From Rhodopirellula baltica (GTDB taxonomy: Bacteria > Planctomycetota > Planctomycetia > Pirellulales > Pirellulaceae), in assembly GCA_002901265.1 (NCBI GenBank), contig PPHI01000003.1, positions 124,001 to 188,000 on the forward strand: 64,000 nt of DNA. The letters are read 5' to 3'. Under the pieces are notes generated by a model, which searched no databases, was not told the DNA's origin, and saw only the letters and a program-made list of their open reading frames with translations. Positions 38,670-47,267 of the stretch are shown piece by piece. A program made the translations under genes and the position numbers. The first letter of the stretch is position 1; every line of letters begins with the position of its first letter.

Positions 38670-39908
38670 ATGAAAGCCTTCGACGCAACCCGACGTTTCT
38701 TCCACCGCGCTGCCGATCACCTGGATCTTGCCGGCGGTCTCCGTGAAGCAATGATGATGCCTCAGCGCGAGGTTCAGGTGCAGGTTTCGATCGAGCGTGA
38801 TGACGGGACGTTAGCGAATTTCGTTGGCTTCCGCGTTCAGCACGACAAGAGCCGCGGGCCGATGAAAGGCGGACTGCGATATCACCATGAAGTCGACTTG
38901 GACGAAACGAGAGCTTTGGCCAGTTTGATGACCTGGAAAACGGCCGTCGTCAACTTGCCCTATGGTGGCGCAAAGGGCGGCATCGGCGTTGACCCAAGAA
39001 CGCTTTCCTTACGTGAGAAAGAACGACTGACGCGAGCGTTCGTCGATCAAATTCACGATATCGTTGGACCCGATACCGACATCCCAGCGCCCGACATGGG
39101 GACCGATCACCGCGTGATGGCTTGGTTCCGAAACCAATGGGAAAAATACCACGGGTTTAACCCGGCAGTGATCACCGGCAAACCCGTCGAAGAATACGGC
39201 GCCAAAGGTCGGGAAGAAGCAACGGGACGTGGCGTCGGATCGCTGACCGTAAAGACCGCCAAGCGTTTGGGAATGAAACCCGAACGCTCTCGCGTGGCCA
39301 TTCAAGGCTTCGGCAATGTCGGATCACATGCCGCGAAGTTCCTTTGCGAAGCCCAGTTCCCGATCGTTGCCGTCAGCGATATTTCCGGTACCTATTTCTG
39401 TAAAGACGGTTTGGATATCGGCTCGGTATTCCACCACAAACTTGAACATCCGCAAGGCTTGCTGGAAGGCTACGATCGCTGCGAAGTTCTGCCCGTTGAT
39501 GCGCTGCTGACACTCGAGGATGTCGATATCTTGATTCCCGCTGCTCTCGGCGGTGTGATCACCGAGGAAAACGCTCGGCAGATTTCGGCGAAGGCAATCA
39601 TCGAAGCCGCCAATGGGCCGGTTGATCCAGACGCGGATTTGATTCTCGCCGATCGAGGCATCACGATTCTGCCAGACATTTTGGCCAATGCCGGCGGGGT
39701 TACAGTCAGCTATTTCGAATGGGTGCAGAACCGACAGCACTATCGGTGGAGTCTCGATCGCGTTCGGCAAGAGCTTGATCGCACCCTTTCAGATGCATTC
39801 GAAAACGTTTGGCAAACGGCGCACGAACGCGAGATCTCTTTGCGGGATGCCGCCTTTATGATCGGGATTTCGCGCGTGCGACGCGCAAGCGAACTTGCTG
39901 GTCGATAA
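38670..39908 (+). CDS. gdhA: Glutamate dehydrogenase (Glu/Leu/Phe/Val dehydrogenase family)
   Basis: 412 residues from ATG 38670. Substrate domain: GFRVQHDKSRGPMKGGLRYHHEV and the lysine motif LPYGGAKGGIGVDP; nucleotide domain: VAIQGFGNVGSHAAKFL, with a downstream ANGPVDPDAD and DILANAGGVTVSYFEWVQN. Converts glutamate and 2-oxoglutarate with NAD(P). Residues after the GxGxxG motif do not settle NAD versus NADP. An upstream TTG at 38658 in frame is less likely. Confidence 0.95.
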   Translation: MKAFDATRRFFHRAADHLDLAGGLREAMMMPQREVQVQVSIERDDGTLANFVGFRVQHDKSRGPMKGGLRYHHEVDLDETRALASLMTWKTAVVNLPYGGAKGGIGVDPRTLSLREKERLTRAFVDQIHDIVGPDTDIPAPDMGTDHRVMAWFRNQWEKYHGFNPAVITGKPVEEYGAKGREEATGRGVGSLTVKTAKRLGMKPERSRVAIQGFGNVGSHAAKFLCEAQFPIVAVSDISGTYFCKDGLDIGSVFHHKLEHPQGLLEGYDRCEVLPVDALLTLEDVDILIPAALGGVITEENARQISAKAIIEAANGPVDPDADLILADRGITILPDILANAGGVTVSYFEWVQNRQHYRWSLDRVRQELDRTLSDAFENVWQTAHEREISLRDAAFMIGISRVRRASELAGR

Positions 39909-39937
39909 ACGGTCAGTCGCGATCAATTTGATAAATG

Positions 39938-39963
39938 ACGGTGTTTACCTTTGATGACACCGT
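39938..39963 (+). terminator. Hairpin after gdhA
   Basis: ACGGTGT (39938-39944) and ACACCGT (39957-39963) pair over 7 bp with a 12-nt loop, 30 bp after the gdhA stop and before the convergent small membrane gene. No T-tract follows. A terminator role is plausible from position only. Confidence 0.4.
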
Positions 39964-39975
39964 GCGCTATCAAAA

Positions 39976-40209
39976 CTAGATTTCGCCGAAGATGATCCCT
40001 GGGTCGACCGGCTGATAAGTTCGGGCGACATAGCGGTAGGACATGACAAATCCAAAGATTGCCAGGATCGCCAAGAGGTTTAATAGGCAGAAGAACACGA
40101 ACTCACGCTTCCGCCGGCGGGCATGCCAACGGTGGCGTCGAGCAGCACGTGCAGAAGGCCGCAGTTTTGGCGTTCTTTTGCGATGTGACAGTTCAGCTGA
40201 ATTCGACAT
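39976..40209 (-). CDS. Small single-span membrane protein
   Basis: 77 residues: a strongly basic N-terminal half (many Arg, Lys and His, such as RAARRHRWHARRRKRE) then one transmembrane helix (FVFFCLLNLLAILAIFGFVMSY) and a short tail. The positive-inside rule puts the basic part in the cytoplasm. No family is recognised. The composition supports a real gene, but the start is not backed by a ribosome site. Confidence 0.45.
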   Translation of the reverse strand: MSNSAELSHRKRTPKLRPSARAARRHRWHARRRKREFVFFCLLNLLAILAIFGFVMSYRYVARTYQPVDPGIIFGEI

Positions 40210-40489
40210 TCGGTACGATCAAAAGAGAAGACAAGCCTGTGCGTCTTGATTGATACGTTCGTTAGTGCAGGACACAGTTCATAGACTGCGCACCAAACTA
40301 ATCGCGAAACCACGCGATTGAACCCGCAGGAAAATATCGCTTTTCCGTTTTTATCGTTTAACGCGACGGGCGGGGTGCATCCGGCTACTAACCTGGCGGG
40401 GTTCTTGTTAGTGATTCGCCGGGACGTCTTTGCCTATCATTCAAGGGTACGGCGACAAGTCAACCAGTCCTCCGAACTACACCACGCTA

Positions 40490-41281
40490 ATGTCCCGATC
40501 TGTTCTGTTAATCGCATGGGTGTGTTGCTCATGTTGTACGGCACTTTGTGCAAGCGAACCCATTCGCATTCGCGTCTTGAGCTACAACATCCATCATGGC
40601 GAGGGTGTCGATGGACAATTGGATTTGAACCGGATCGCTAGCGTCATCAAAAACGCCAGGCCGGACTTGGTCGCACTTCAAGAAGTCGACCAAAACACGC
40701 GACGCACCGAAGTGGTTGATCAAGCGAATGAACTCGCATTGATGACAGAAATGCATTCGGTGTTTGGTAGCAACATCGATTTGCAAGGCGGTCACTATGG
40801 AAACGCCATCTTGTCACGATTTCCAATCCGTCAACATCACAACAAGCTGCTACCGAACGTTGAACGAGGTGAACAACGCGGTGTATTGATCGCAGTTGTT
40901 GGAATCCCCGCGGATTCAATTGACCTGAACGTTCGAGTTTTCGCGACGCACTTTGACCATCGTCAGAATGATTACGAACGACGGTTGTCAGCGGAGTTCA
41001 TCAATCACTTGGTCGATGATCAACCAGTACCCACGATCTTGATGGGCGATTTCAACGATGTGATTGGCAGCGAATCGATCAGTCGACTACTGAAGGTATG
41101 GAAACCGACAGTGGACGCTCCCCTGCCAACAATCCCTGTCGGCAACCCGAAACGCCAAATCGATTTTATCTTTGGCTACCCTTCGCCCCGATGGCGCGTG
41201 ATCAAGACACGCGTCTTGGAGGAGTCGCTCGCATCGGACCATCGCGCGATCCTTTGCGAGCTTGAGTTGATGCCCGAATAG
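40490..41281 (+). CDS. Secreted endonuclease/exonuclease/phosphatase-family hydrolase
   Basis: 263 residues from ATG 40490, with a signal peptide (SRSVLLIAWVCCSCCTALCAS). The EEP fold motifs are in order: LSYNIHHG, DLVALQEVDQN with the metal-binding glutamate, MGDFNDV and SDHRAI with the catalytic Asp-His. Members act on DNA, phosphoesters or lipids; export argues for an extracellular or periplasmic substrate. An upstream start at 40430 would hide the signal peptide. Confidence 0.88.
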   Translation: MSRSVLLIAWVCCSCCTALCASEPIRIRVLSYNIHHGEGVDGQLDLNRIASVIKNARPDLVALQEVDQNTRRTEVVDQANELALMTEMHSVFGSNIDLQGGHYGNAILSRFPIRQHHNKLLPNVERGEQRGVLIAVVGIPADSIDLNVRVFATHFDHRQNDYERRLSAEFINHLVDDQPVPTILMGDFNDVIGSESISRLLKVWKPTVDAPLPTIPVGNPKRQIDFIFGYPSPRWRVIKTRVLEESLASDHRAILCELELMPE

Positions 41282-41306
41282 CGATCGGGCGTTTCGTCTG
41301 GAGAAC

Positions 41307-42647
41307 TTACTTTGTCAGCGTCGCGACGTACTCGTTCCAGATCTCTTCGGCCGACTTTCCGGTCAGCTTGTTCCAGAGGTCATCGGTGTACTCGCCTTCA
41401 CGCATGCTGGCGTTGAGCTTCTGGATCAGTTCCGCGTCGTATTTTTTAGCCGCGAAGTCCATGAAGGAAGCCGTCGTACGATAGCTGTCGTTGTAGTTCG
41501 CACGTGCAGGGTTTACGCGTGGGCGATTTTGTGGTGGTTCGTACAAGAACCAACGCACATAGTCGGCAACACCTTCGACCATCCAGCTGGGATTGCGATT
41601 GCGTCCGCGTCCGCGGTTGTATTGCTGGACGACGTGAACCATTTCGTGAACGATCGAACCCAAGGCTTCGCCTTCGAGTTGTCGACGGTACCAAGGTCCC
41701 GCCGCGGTAATGCGAGTTCCGGCTGCATAAGCGACGCCATCCATGTAGGCTTTGAATGTGACGGTGACGTCGGTCGGTGCGCTATAGCCTTCGCTGGGAA
41801 GCAGCCCAACGATTTTTGGGTACCACAATTTGCAAATCGGCATCAACTCATTCTGCACCCACGGTTGCAAGTCAGGCGTCTCGGTGGTGTCGAAACGGAT
41901 GGTGTACTTGCCATCGATGTCCAGCGTATCGATCCGCGATTCAGTCTTTTGAAGTTCGTACGATTGACCGTCTTCGATATCGATTTCGGAGAAGAACGTT
42001 TCGGCGAACTGAGATTGATCGGTCGTCGACGCGACATCGAACAATAGATAGCGGTACGAACCAAGTGATTCGTCTCCTTCAGAGGGACGGATCGCGGCAG
42101 CGTACTGACCGCCTGGGACTTTCGACTCGCCACGGGTGTCAACATTGCCGATCGCAGTCCACGAGTTATCGGTGGGTGATTCACGACGGCGAAGTCCCAT
42201 CTTTGCGTCCGCGGAATCGGACGCGCCGAACAGTTCGTAGACCTGTGGGCCGCGCAAATCGGGATGCCACGAGTACGACCGAATTTCCTTGATATCGATG
42301 TCTTTGCCCAAGTCGACCAAGATTCGCCCGCCCCGGCCTCCGCTGAAGAAGAAGTTGCGGTTTGGCTGGTCGGCATCGGTGGGGACTTCGCCGTCGAACA
42401 GGCACTCTGGTCCAGGGCTGTTCGAATCCATTTGTCCGCCGAGCAGACGGACCTTTGCCAGATTACCGGCATCGGTACTAGAAGGGGCCGCAATGTTGTC
42501 AAAGGAGAAATCTGCTTTGGCAGCACCGTTGGCGTGATGTCCGAGAACGGTTTCGGCGGCCTGCGAGTTCGCTGACAAGAGCGAAGTCGTCGGCAGTGCA
42601 CTCGCCAGGAAGGCGAGGGATAGTTTCCAGAATCTCGTCGAAGTCAT
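41307..42647 (-). CDS. Secreted protein with a basic-secretory-protein (BSP) zinc peptidase-like domain
   Basis: 446 residues from ATG 42647 with a signal peptide (TSTRFWKLSLAFLASALPTTSLLSA). The N-terminal ~200 residues resemble a discoidin-type sugar-binding module (GGRILVDLGKDIDIKEIRSYSWHPD). The C-terminal half is BSP-like: KLWYPKIVGLLPSEGYS, the zinc motif HEMVH at 334-338, and PSWMVEGVADYVRWFLYEP. Plant BSPs were first linked to pathogen defence; the bacterial role is unknown, but the HExxH and following Glu suggest a metallopeptidase acting outside the cell. Confidence 0.85.
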   Translation of the reverse strand: MTSTRFWKLSLAFLASALPTTSLLSANSQAAETVLGHHANGAAKADFSFDNIAAPSSTDAGNLAKVRLLGGQMDSNSPGPECLFDGEVPTDADQPNRNFFFSGGRGGRILVDLGKDIDIKEIRSYSWHPDLRGPQVYELFGASDSADAKMGLRRRESPTDNSWTAIGNVDTRGESKVPGGQYAAAIRPSEGDESLGSYRYLLFDVASTTDQSQFAETFFSEIDIEDGQSYELQKTESRIDTLDIDGKYTIRFDTTETPDLQPWVQNELMPICKLWYPKIVGLLPSEGYSAPTDVTVTFKAYMDGVAYAAGTRITAAGPWYRRQLEGEALGSIVHEMVHVVQQYNRGRGRNRNPSWMVEGVADYVRWFLYEPPQNRPRVNPARANYNDSYRTTASFMDFAAKKYDAELIQKLNASMREGEYTDDLWNKLTGKSAEEIWNEYVATLTK

Positions 42648-43190
42648 TCGTCGCATGCGTCGAAGTCCAGGGGCGTCAAACGTGGTGGGTTGTAATACAA
42701 GACCGGAATCACGATCGCATCGGTACTTCGAAGCTATCTGCGACCCTACATGCAGGACGACCAAACCGGTGGGCTGCGAACAGCCACCGTCTGCCAAGAT
42801 TCAGGAATCTTGTTCGTGTTTCGACGTCGCGATGGAGTTAGAAGTTACAGATCACTTGGTAAAGGATTGTTCCCCTTCGCTAACGTTTCCTAAGGGAATA
42901 AAGCGGTGCGTCCATAGACGCGTCCGCCTCCAACCGTTTTACCAAGGCTTGTTCGTGCGATCCGCCACTACACGATCATGTCCGATTTCGGTGTTGACAT
43001 AATCACCGATGAAGCCCGCCTGTCAACGCTTGCCGGATGATCGAAAGCGGGAATGCGCCTGATTCAAAACAGTCGCCTCGTTGCTGTGGCAAAGATCGTA
43101 GCCTTACAAGGTTCAGTCTCAATCTTTCGCTTTGCCGACAGCAGATGGCTTGGCATCCCCCGTCGGTTATCTGCCATGGTCGACAACGTA
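42648..43190. other. Intergenic region between the BSP-like gene and the pseudopilus operon
   Basis: 543 bp without a supported gene. It contains the end of the pseudopilus operon and the promoter area of the BSP-like gene, both minus strand. A near-perfect hairpin CAAGATTC-AG-GAATCTTG is at 42795-42812. I saw no tRNA or recognisable regulatory RNA. Confidence 0.5.
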
Positions 43191-44210
43191 CTACCAAAAA
43201 CGCCAGCGACGTTTGGATTTGATCGTGGGCAAGTTCAATCGTTCGCACCAGTTCTGCACGTCGGTTGGATCCAACTCGTTGATCACCGAGACCTTTGGCG
43301 GTGATGCCTGCAAGAAAGGCGAGAAGAACCCTGCGTCCCAACTCCGTGCTTGAAACAGAGGCGGCCAAAGCAAGATGACTTGGCGTCCGTCGATCGTCGG
43401 AATCGTATCCGGTGTCGCTTCGCCCCAGACACTGCCCCCAAAATCCGCTTCGGGATATCCGCCTACGCCGTAGTGCCACCACGCCGAATCGGCAGCGTCA
43501 TGAAATGCATCACCGGAAGCAACAGCGACCAAATCTGAATCAACCGTTCCGCCATTTCCAAGACGCATCCCCTGAAGGGCTGCTTGCAAAAGCGTGAATA
43601 GATGAAAGCAGTTCGAAAGGTTGTTGTACTCGACATCAAATCCGCGTCGATCCGCGACATGGATGACCAACAATTCTCCGCTCCGTTTGCGAAGCAGTTC
43701 TAAGACCCATGTTGGTCCGGCGGAAATGTGTTCGACACGTTCAAGCGACTCGATCGTTGCTGTGTCATTGGACATCTGCTGAAGGAGCGGTTCGGATCGA
43801 GATACGTGTGCGACCAATCCCTGCCCCAACAACTCCAACCCGATCACTGCTGACGAATCGATTGGCGCATCGTCATCATCGTCGGGGGGCAGTTCGAACG
43901 CATCGGCGAATCGCAGCATCGCTTGCAAGATGCTTGGCCCAGAGATGTTCGGATCAGCACCTGATTCGACTCGAGCACCCAAGTACACCGCCAAAAATCC
44001 CGCACCCGGCGCACTGTTGAGTTCGTCAAGACGATCGGCGAGTTGGCGTTCGACCTCGTGATCTGATTCGAGTTGCGACTCGGCCTGGCGTTCGGCAAGT
44101 GCGTTCAATGCATCTCGTAAACCCGCTGAAGGCGTACCGTCTTTCAGTCGGTTGGCCTCATCAATGACCCGCGTCACACAATGATTGACAGAATCGTAAG
44201 ACGATGTCAT
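43191..44210 (-). CDS. Protein of unknown function, last gene of the pseudopilus operon
   Basis: 339 residues, no signal peptide or transmembrane helix, so probably cytoplasmic. The N-terminal ~90 residues are helical and charged; an acidic PPDDDDDAPIDSS linker splits the sequence; the C-terminal half has GGYPEADFGGSVWGEATPD and ends in a basic KSKRRWRFW tail. I recognise no family. It follows the membrane protein gene by 25 bp on the same strand, so it belongs to the operon by position. A guess at an assembly accessory role is inference only. Confidence 0.7.
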   Translation of the reverse strand: MTSSYDSVNHCVTRVIDEANRLKDGTPSAGLRDALNALAERQAESQLESDHEVERQLADRLDELNSAPGAGFLAVYLGARVESGADPNISGPSILQAMLRFADAFELPPDDDDDAPIDSSAVIGLELLGQGLVAHVSRSEPLLQQMSNDTATIESLERVEHISAGPTWVLELLRKRSGELLVIHVADRRGFDVEYNNLSNCFHLFTLLQAALQGMRLGNGGTVDSDLVAVASGDAFHDAADSAWWHYGVGGYPEADFGGSVWGEATPDTIPTIDGRQVILLWPPLFQARSWDAGFFSPFLQASPPKVSVINELDPTDVQNWCERLNLPTIKSKRRWRFW

Positions 44211-44235
44211 TGAACCCTCGTGGTGCTTGTCGGTT

Positions 44236-45096
44236 TCAACAAAGCCAGCGATGGCCGCTTGTACGTAACAAGGCCAAGAACAAAAAAGCCACCAGATAAA
44301 ATCCTACAACCGTGCCGCCAAAGAGCATGATATCACCTTCGACATTGCGGTTGTTTGCCGAGAAGAAAAACGAGAGCGAGATCAATTGCAAAATCGCGAG
44401 GGGAATGCTTATCAAAGAACTCCACCAATATCGTCCCAACATGCTCAATAGCATGACCAGCCACAACGCTCCGATCGAAATGACCAGTGCATACATCCCC
44501 TTGCTAATTTCAAATTGACCGGCCAGCAGTTTCGCCGCGCCAGCGAAGATCGCAATCGTGGTGGTGACCTGCATGATTTGGCGAATGCTACGCTTCGGCG
44601 ACGGTGGCCTCGTTTCGCGAATGATTCGACGACTTGTCCACTGCATCACGGCGACGGAAATGGTGATTGTCATTGCAACAATAAAGAACAACGGCACCAG
44701 CAACTGCGGAGATTGCCGCAGGAAAAATCCGACCGTCGTCAAATTGGCAAGCCACAGAATACCGATCTGGATTCGAGGACCGTGGGACTGTTCGATTCGA
44801 TCGGGCGAGAGACCGATAGCATCCGTTGCGTTAGCGGTTGTGTCAGGCAAATGAATCAAGCTCAGCCAAGTCCCAGTCACCGACCAGATCCCGGCCAATC
44901 CGCCGACGGCTAACCCGAGCGAAATCATGGTTTCTTTAGAAGGCTGGTCTAGCTTCGATGTACCAGCGATACCAATGGCAGTTGCGGACAACACAATCGC
45001 CCAGACAAAGCACCAACCGAGAAACGCCCCGTCGATCGCACTGCGGTTCGCATACTGAGGTTCAGAAATCGAGGGTGCGGAATCGTTGACGCTCAT
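44236..45096 (-). CDS. Multi-spanning membrane protein of unknown function
   Basis: 286 residues with about seven hydrophobic segments (for example FLGWCFVWAIVLSATAIGIA, LVPLFFIVAMTITISVAVM, LVISIGALWLVMLLSMLG, VVGFYLVAFLFLALLRTSG). It has no family I recognise, and does not look like GspF, prepilin peptidase (no GxGxxD-type aspartates) or a GspL/M protein. It overlaps the upstream DUF1559 pseudopilin by 4 bp. Confidence 0.75.
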   Translation of the reverse strand: MSVNDSAPSISEPQYANRSAIDGAFLGWCFVWAIVLSATAIGIAGTSKLDQPSKETMISLGLAVGGLAGIWSVTGTWLSLIHLPDTTANATDAIGLSPDRIEQSHGPRIQIGILWLANLTTVGFFLRQSPQLLVPLFFIVAMTITISVAVMQWTSRRIIRETRPPSPKRSIRQIMQVTTTIAIFAGAAKLLAGQFEISKGMYALVISIGALWLVMLLSMLGRYWWSSLISIPLAILQLISLSFFFSANNRNVEGDIMLFGGTVVGFYLVAFLFLALLRTSGHRWLC

Positions 45097-45935
45097 TGAA
45101 TGCTGCGCTGGCGTAACTGTTCGATTGAGAGAAAGTGCAGCGGCAATTGTCCGTCGCGTCGATCGGTCATCTGTTGTAAGACCGCAATGTCAATCGACGA
45201 GGACAAAAATTTGAATTCGCCAGTGCCAAACATCGCGTTCGCGCCCGCTGGATGACGGCTGCCGATCGATCCAACAGCTAACTCGTCGATTTCAACTTGG
45301 TCAGTGTCCGATTGAATCCCATCACCGGTGTTGCGAAGCGTCGCCCGCGTACCACTCAGCCAACCCAAGTCGCTCATCGTCGAAATTTTTTCCGACAGAA
45401 AAAGCGTGTTGGAAAGCCCGTCGCTAACGTCGTCGCGACTGATCGGCGTATTGAGAACGAAGACGCCCCAATCGGAATCGTCGATTGGCTTTTCCGTCGG
45501 GTGGTGCAATCCAACATAGCTGCTGGCATTGGCTGCGGGCGTGGAGTCCGAAGGGCACTTTGATCCGGGATAGCCAAGTGATAGGACTTCCTCATTCTGT
45601 TCGCTATAGATACTGACGGAGCGATTAAGATGCGATTCGATGACCGCCTGGTCGAGCGGTTCCATCAAACGTCCCAGCCAGTTGTGATGATTGCCGGCGG
45701 CAACGTTTCGTATCGGTCCCGCCTCGGCAACCGTGCCCACTGGAAATTGCATCCAGCGATCATGATAGGTTTGCATCGCCAATCCGATCGCTACCAAGTT
45801 GGTTTGGCAGTTGGTGCGACGCGCCGATTCTCGCATCGACTGCAACGAAGGAATCAAAAGGCCGACTAAAACGCCAATGATCGCGATCACCACCAACAGT
45901 TCGACAAGTGTGAATGCTCGACGTTTCGAAGACAT
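45093..45935 (-). CDS. DUF1559-type pseudopilin inside the operon
   Basis: 280 residues from ATG 45935 (46013 possible, overlapping the upstream stop). The type IV prepilin leader is RRAFTLVELLVVIAIIGVLVGLLIPSL with the cleavage site before F and the E at +5. The C-terminal part keeps the outline of the planctomycete DUF1559 motif (SRHPAGANAMFGTGEFKFL), but the usual H-x9-DG has become H-x9-TG. It is the fourth pilin-like gene of the operon and the only one of DUF1559 kind. Confidence 0.85.
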   Translation of the reverse strand: MSSKRRAFTLVELLVVIAIIGVLVGLLIPSLQSMRESARRTNCQTNLVAIGLAMQTYHDRWMQFPVGTVAEAGPIRNVAAGNHHNWLGRLMEPLDQAVIESHLNRSVSIYSEQNEEVLSLGYPGSKCPSDSTPAANASSYVGLHHPTEKPIDDSDWGVFVLNTPISRDDVSDGLSNTLFLSEKISTMSDLGWLSGTRATLRNTGDGIQSDTDQVEIDELAVGSIGSRHPAGANAMFGTGEFKFLSSSIDIAVLQQMTDRRDGQLPLHFLSIEQLRQRSIQ

Positions 45936-46009
45936 GGAAGGTAGCCAGATTGAAGTTGTTGGTTGGAAGGAAATACCGTGATGAATCCCGTGAATTCGAT
46001 CGGCAGATC

Positions 46010-46363
46010 TCAACGATCACGGGACCGTTGGATCGCAAATCCGCTTCGGTCACCATGCGAAAACGTCGCTTCATAAGTCACCGAGCGATTCGGTTCCTCG
46101 GTGCTGTGAACGCTTGCTTTGACGATGATTGATGTATCGCTTTCGGCATCGAACGGTAATCGGACCTGCTGTTGGTCTGTCAGGCCTAGCGGATGAACGG
46201 CCTCGATTGCCGCTTCGAGCTCGCGAATCGATTTCTGTCTCGATTGGTGGCGTCGAACATCCACCGCGCGTCTTCCCAGCGAAATCGCGAAGGTGCCAAC
46301 GACGAACGCCAACATCAAGACAAACATGACGGCAATCAAGCCATTTGGGCGTTTTCGGTTCAT
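46010..46363 (-). CDS. Small pilus-associated membrane protein (GspK/PilX-like N-terminus)
   Basis: 117 residues: a short basic head (MNRKRPNG), a transmembrane helix LIAVMFVLMLAFVVGTFAISLG, then a short soluble domain. The head-plus-helix looks like the N-terminus of GspK or PilX minor pseudopilins, but the glutamate expected at +5 is missing and the protein is far shorter than GspK. It overlaps the next upstream gene by 4 bp. Minor tip pseudopilin is the best guess. Confidence 0.6.
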   Translation of the reverse strand: MNRKRPNGLIAVMFVLMLAFVVGTFAISLGRRAVDVRRHQSRQKSIRELEAAIEAVHPLGLTDQQQVRLPFDAESDTSIIVKASVHSTEEPNRSVTYEATFSHGDRSGFAIQRSRDR

Positions 46364-46854
46364 GGCTCGGATTTCCTCGTCGCGACAATTTCGAAGGTTG
46401 GGTCACGTTCGTCTTTGCCAACCAACCTCCAGCGGGAAGCATCGGATGTTTCGGAGTTTGGAAATTCGACACGGAACCGTTCGCCGATCTTGTAGTCCTC
46501 TCGCTTCGCAATGCCGCCATCGGCATCCGATACGGTTCGTATCAAGGACGTTTCAGCAGCCGAATAGACGACCGTTTGCGATTCATCGTCGAACGTCAAT
46601 TCCACCTGTTGGTCCTCTGCCGTGTGACTGCGAGACCGATGAAAGTCGCGTCGAAAATCGTCTGTAAAGCGTCGCACTTCCTGCCGCGAGAGAAACTGGC
46701 GATCGGATCGTTGGGCGTTGTTTTGAATCGAAACCACCAAAGCAATCAGACCAGAAAACAAGACCGTCAACAGCGAGAGTACAACCATCAATTCAATGAT
46801 TGTGAACCCAGATCGCGGTAGCGGACGAGGAATGACAATTCGATGCCGATTCAT
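46360..46854 (-). CDS. Pseudopilin, GspJ-like
   Basis: 164 residues from ATG 46854. The leader RSGFTIIELMVVLSLLTVLFSGLIAL is a classic prepilin N-terminus (cleavage after G, E at +5). The soluble part (RRFTDDFRRDFHRSRSH, then QQVELTFDDESQTVVYSAAE) resembles GspJ-type minor pseudopilins with their many short beta strands. Start and stop overlap both neighbours by 4 bp. Confidence 0.75.
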   Translation of the reverse strand: MNRHRIVIPRPLPRSGFTIIELMVVLSLLTVLFSGLIALVVSIQNNAQRSDRQFLSRQEVRRFTDDFRRDFHRSRSHTAEDQQVELTFDDESQTVVYSAAETSLIRTVSDADGGIAKREDYKIGERFRVEFPNSETSDASRWRLVGKDERDPTFEIVATRKSEP

Positions 46855-47267
46855 TGTCGATCCTCCATCCGCCAAACATGGTGGGTCAGCGGCGCCGCAA
46901 ACTCTTGACCGCCGGGCTCTAGACGAAGGGGACTTCGAAACGTCAGATGAATGGCTTTGACGGAGCCGGATGGTGGGACGTCCATGTCGAACGGTTCGGC
47001 GCTGACAGCGATCCCGTTGGCTTCCACGGCAGGCTCGGTTGTCAAACGAATCGACTCTGTTTCCAAGTCGGCAAAGGCAACGTTAATCAACCGTTCGGCT
47101 AGGTTTTCCAGGTCGAGCCGCCGCTGCAAAATCACCGCTTGCTTGCGATCTTCATCCAGCCAATGCTGGTGGATTTTGAGAGCAAGACCAATTGCCGCCG
47201 CGAAAAATAGCATCGCGATCAACATTTCCATCATCATGATGCCGCGGCTCTTCGATGGTCGGATCAT
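46851..47267 (-). CDS. Pseudopilin, GspI-like
   Basis: 138 residues. The leader SRGIMMMEMLIAMLFFAAAIGLALKI keeps the G cleavage site and E at +5, with an unusual methionine-rich stretch where FTL is normal. The short soluble domain follows. It overlaps both neighbours by 4 bp and lies between the last GspF-like gene and the GspJ-like gene. Confidence 0.7.
   Translation of the reverse strand: MIRPSKSRGIMMMEMLIAMLFFAAAIGLALKIHQHWLDEDRKQAVILQRRLDLENLAERLINVAFADLETESIRLTTEPAVEANGIAVSAEPFDMDVPPSGSVKAIHLTFRSPLRLEPGGQEFAAPLTHHVWRMEDRQ

Noticed and set aside
43003-43482. 159-codon minus-strand frame at the 3' end of the operon
   Set aside because: It overlaps the 339-residue gene in another frame and is Arg/Ser-rich, as expected of a shadow frame.
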